Positions 63,654 through 64,000 of a DNA stretch of 64,000 nucleotides are shown in pieces. The notes beneath the pieces were generated by a model that saw nothing but the letters and a program-made list of their open reading frames with translations, searched no databases and had not been told where the DNA came from. Numbering within the stretch: the stretch's first letter is position 1; every line of letters starts with the position of its first letter. Source of the DNA: Spirochaetota bacterium (lineage in GTDB: Bacteria > Spirochaetota > Brachyspiria > Brachyspirales > JACRPF01). The position numbers and the translations under genes were made by a program. Location of the stretch: the NCBI GenBank assembly GCA_016214035.1, contig JACRPF010000018.1, positions 227,414 to 291,413 on the forward strand. The letters are read 5' to 3'.

Positions 63654-64000
63654 ACGCTGAAACCCCATTTATGAATAGCAAGTGGACGCGTTGACCTTAA
63701 ATGAAAAAGAATAATAAAAGCATGGTTTATATAAGAATCGCCGCCGCATTTAATGAAAAAGAAGAATATAGAACACAAAAAGACAAAAATATTATTGAAT
63801 ATAAGAAATAAAAGATATAGAATAGAATTCAGAAAAAAGGAATAATGGGAAAAAATCAATTAGAAAATAGAATATAAAAAATAGAAGTAAGAGAATAGAT
63901 AAAAGAAAAAGAAAAAAAATGGAAAAAATAAAAGAAAAAAGAGCGGCGGCGAGGAAAAATGCGTTTCTAACAAGCGCCTGGAGCCGTCACGCGAGTACGC
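63648..64000 (+). mobile_element. integron cassette 7, non-coding family member (truncated by window)
   Basis: Its start GTTAGAAACGC matches the reverse complement of GCGTTTCTAAC at 63961-63971, so the attC at the window edge belongs to it; full length should be about 371 bp. It has the family's internal TCGCCGCCGC / GCGGCGGCGA pair (near 63739 and 63942) and A/G-rich core. Confidence 0.88.
63965..64000 (+). repeat. attC: attC site 7 (truncated)
   Basis: R'' TTCTAAC (63965-63971) followed by GCCTGGAGCCG (the site-4 type arm) and the CGCG-type terminal loop; the right half lies beyond the window. Confidence 0.85.

Larger units (their letters stand above)
59394..64000. mobile_element. chromosomal integron: intI, attI and at least seven cassettes (continues past window)
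   Basis: The integrase is on the minus strand and the cassette array runs rightwards from attI at 60900, the classical divergent layout. Six complete attC sites and a seventh truncated one are nearly identical in sequence, as in sedentary chromosomal integrons. Each cassette end is supported by an exact match between its first bases and the reverse complement of its own R'' arm. The array is visibly A/T-rich compared with the rest of the window. Confidence 0.95.

Noticed and set aside
63548..63859. 103-codon minus-strand frame across the cassette 6/7 junction
   Set aside because: It crosses an attC boundary between two independent cassettes and is low-complexity; not a plausible gene.
1..64000. 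CRISPR arrays, tRNA and rRNA genes
   Set aside because: No regular direct-repeat/spacer pattern apart from attC sites and the 21-bp array, and no cloverleaf or rRNA-like segment was recognised by eye.

Overview
This is a chromosomal window from a flagellated, diderm bacterium, most likely a spirochaete. The inference rests on two flagellar clusters (fliL-fliM-fliY and fliF-G-H-I-J), several lipoproteins, an outer-membrane-type beta-barrel protein ending in Phe, and an integron of the chromosomal type. No rRNA, tRNA or CRISPR array was seen, so the phylum call is inference.

Layout. 1-5.8 kb: a TPR protein and small membrane/lipoproteins, a retropepsin-like protease, and an AraC regulator facing a URO-D-like gene. 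5.8-20.1 kb is the conserved core: fliY/fliM/fliL and a PcrA/UvrD helicase on the minus strand, then nadK-recN and the operon fliF-fliG-fliH-fliI-fliJ plus a lytic transglycosylase on the plus strand. 20.2-58.7 kb is a large carbohydrate-utilisation island: a five-gene secreted glycosidase operon, an oxidoreductase/epimerase/cupin operon controlled by an XRE-cupin regulator, a DMT transporter, GH57-like, GH2-like, SGNH and heparinase-II/III-like enzymes, and three more AraC regulators. A family-B DNA polymerase sits inside it. Several of these promoters carry a tandem direct repeat spaced exactly 21 bp just upstream of the -35 region, as expected for AraC-type activators.

58.7-64.0 kb is the most unusual part. 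A 294-bp array of fourteen degenerate 21-bp repeats is followed by a chromosomal integron: an integron integrase with an N-terminal extension (minus strand), a candidate cassette promoter and attI, then seven consecutive cassettes running off the window end. Each of the seven cassettes begins with a sequence that is the reverse complement of its own attC R'' arm, and the attC stems show compensatory changes, so the cassette boundaries can be assigned to the base. Five cassettes have no convincing gene. Four of these belong to one repeated ~372-bp family with a 16-bp GC-rich inverted repeat around an A/G-rich core. The two coding cassettes encode a membrane protein and a lipoprotein whose last seven residues (QAAGAVK) and stop codon are supplied by attC itself.

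How it fits together: secreted glycosidases and esterases degrade an unidentified complex glycan, the DMT-type carrier and the Gfo/Idh/MocA and epimerase enzymes would handle the released sugars, and AraC/XRE-cupin proteins sense them. The integron is an independent gene-capture platform next to the island.
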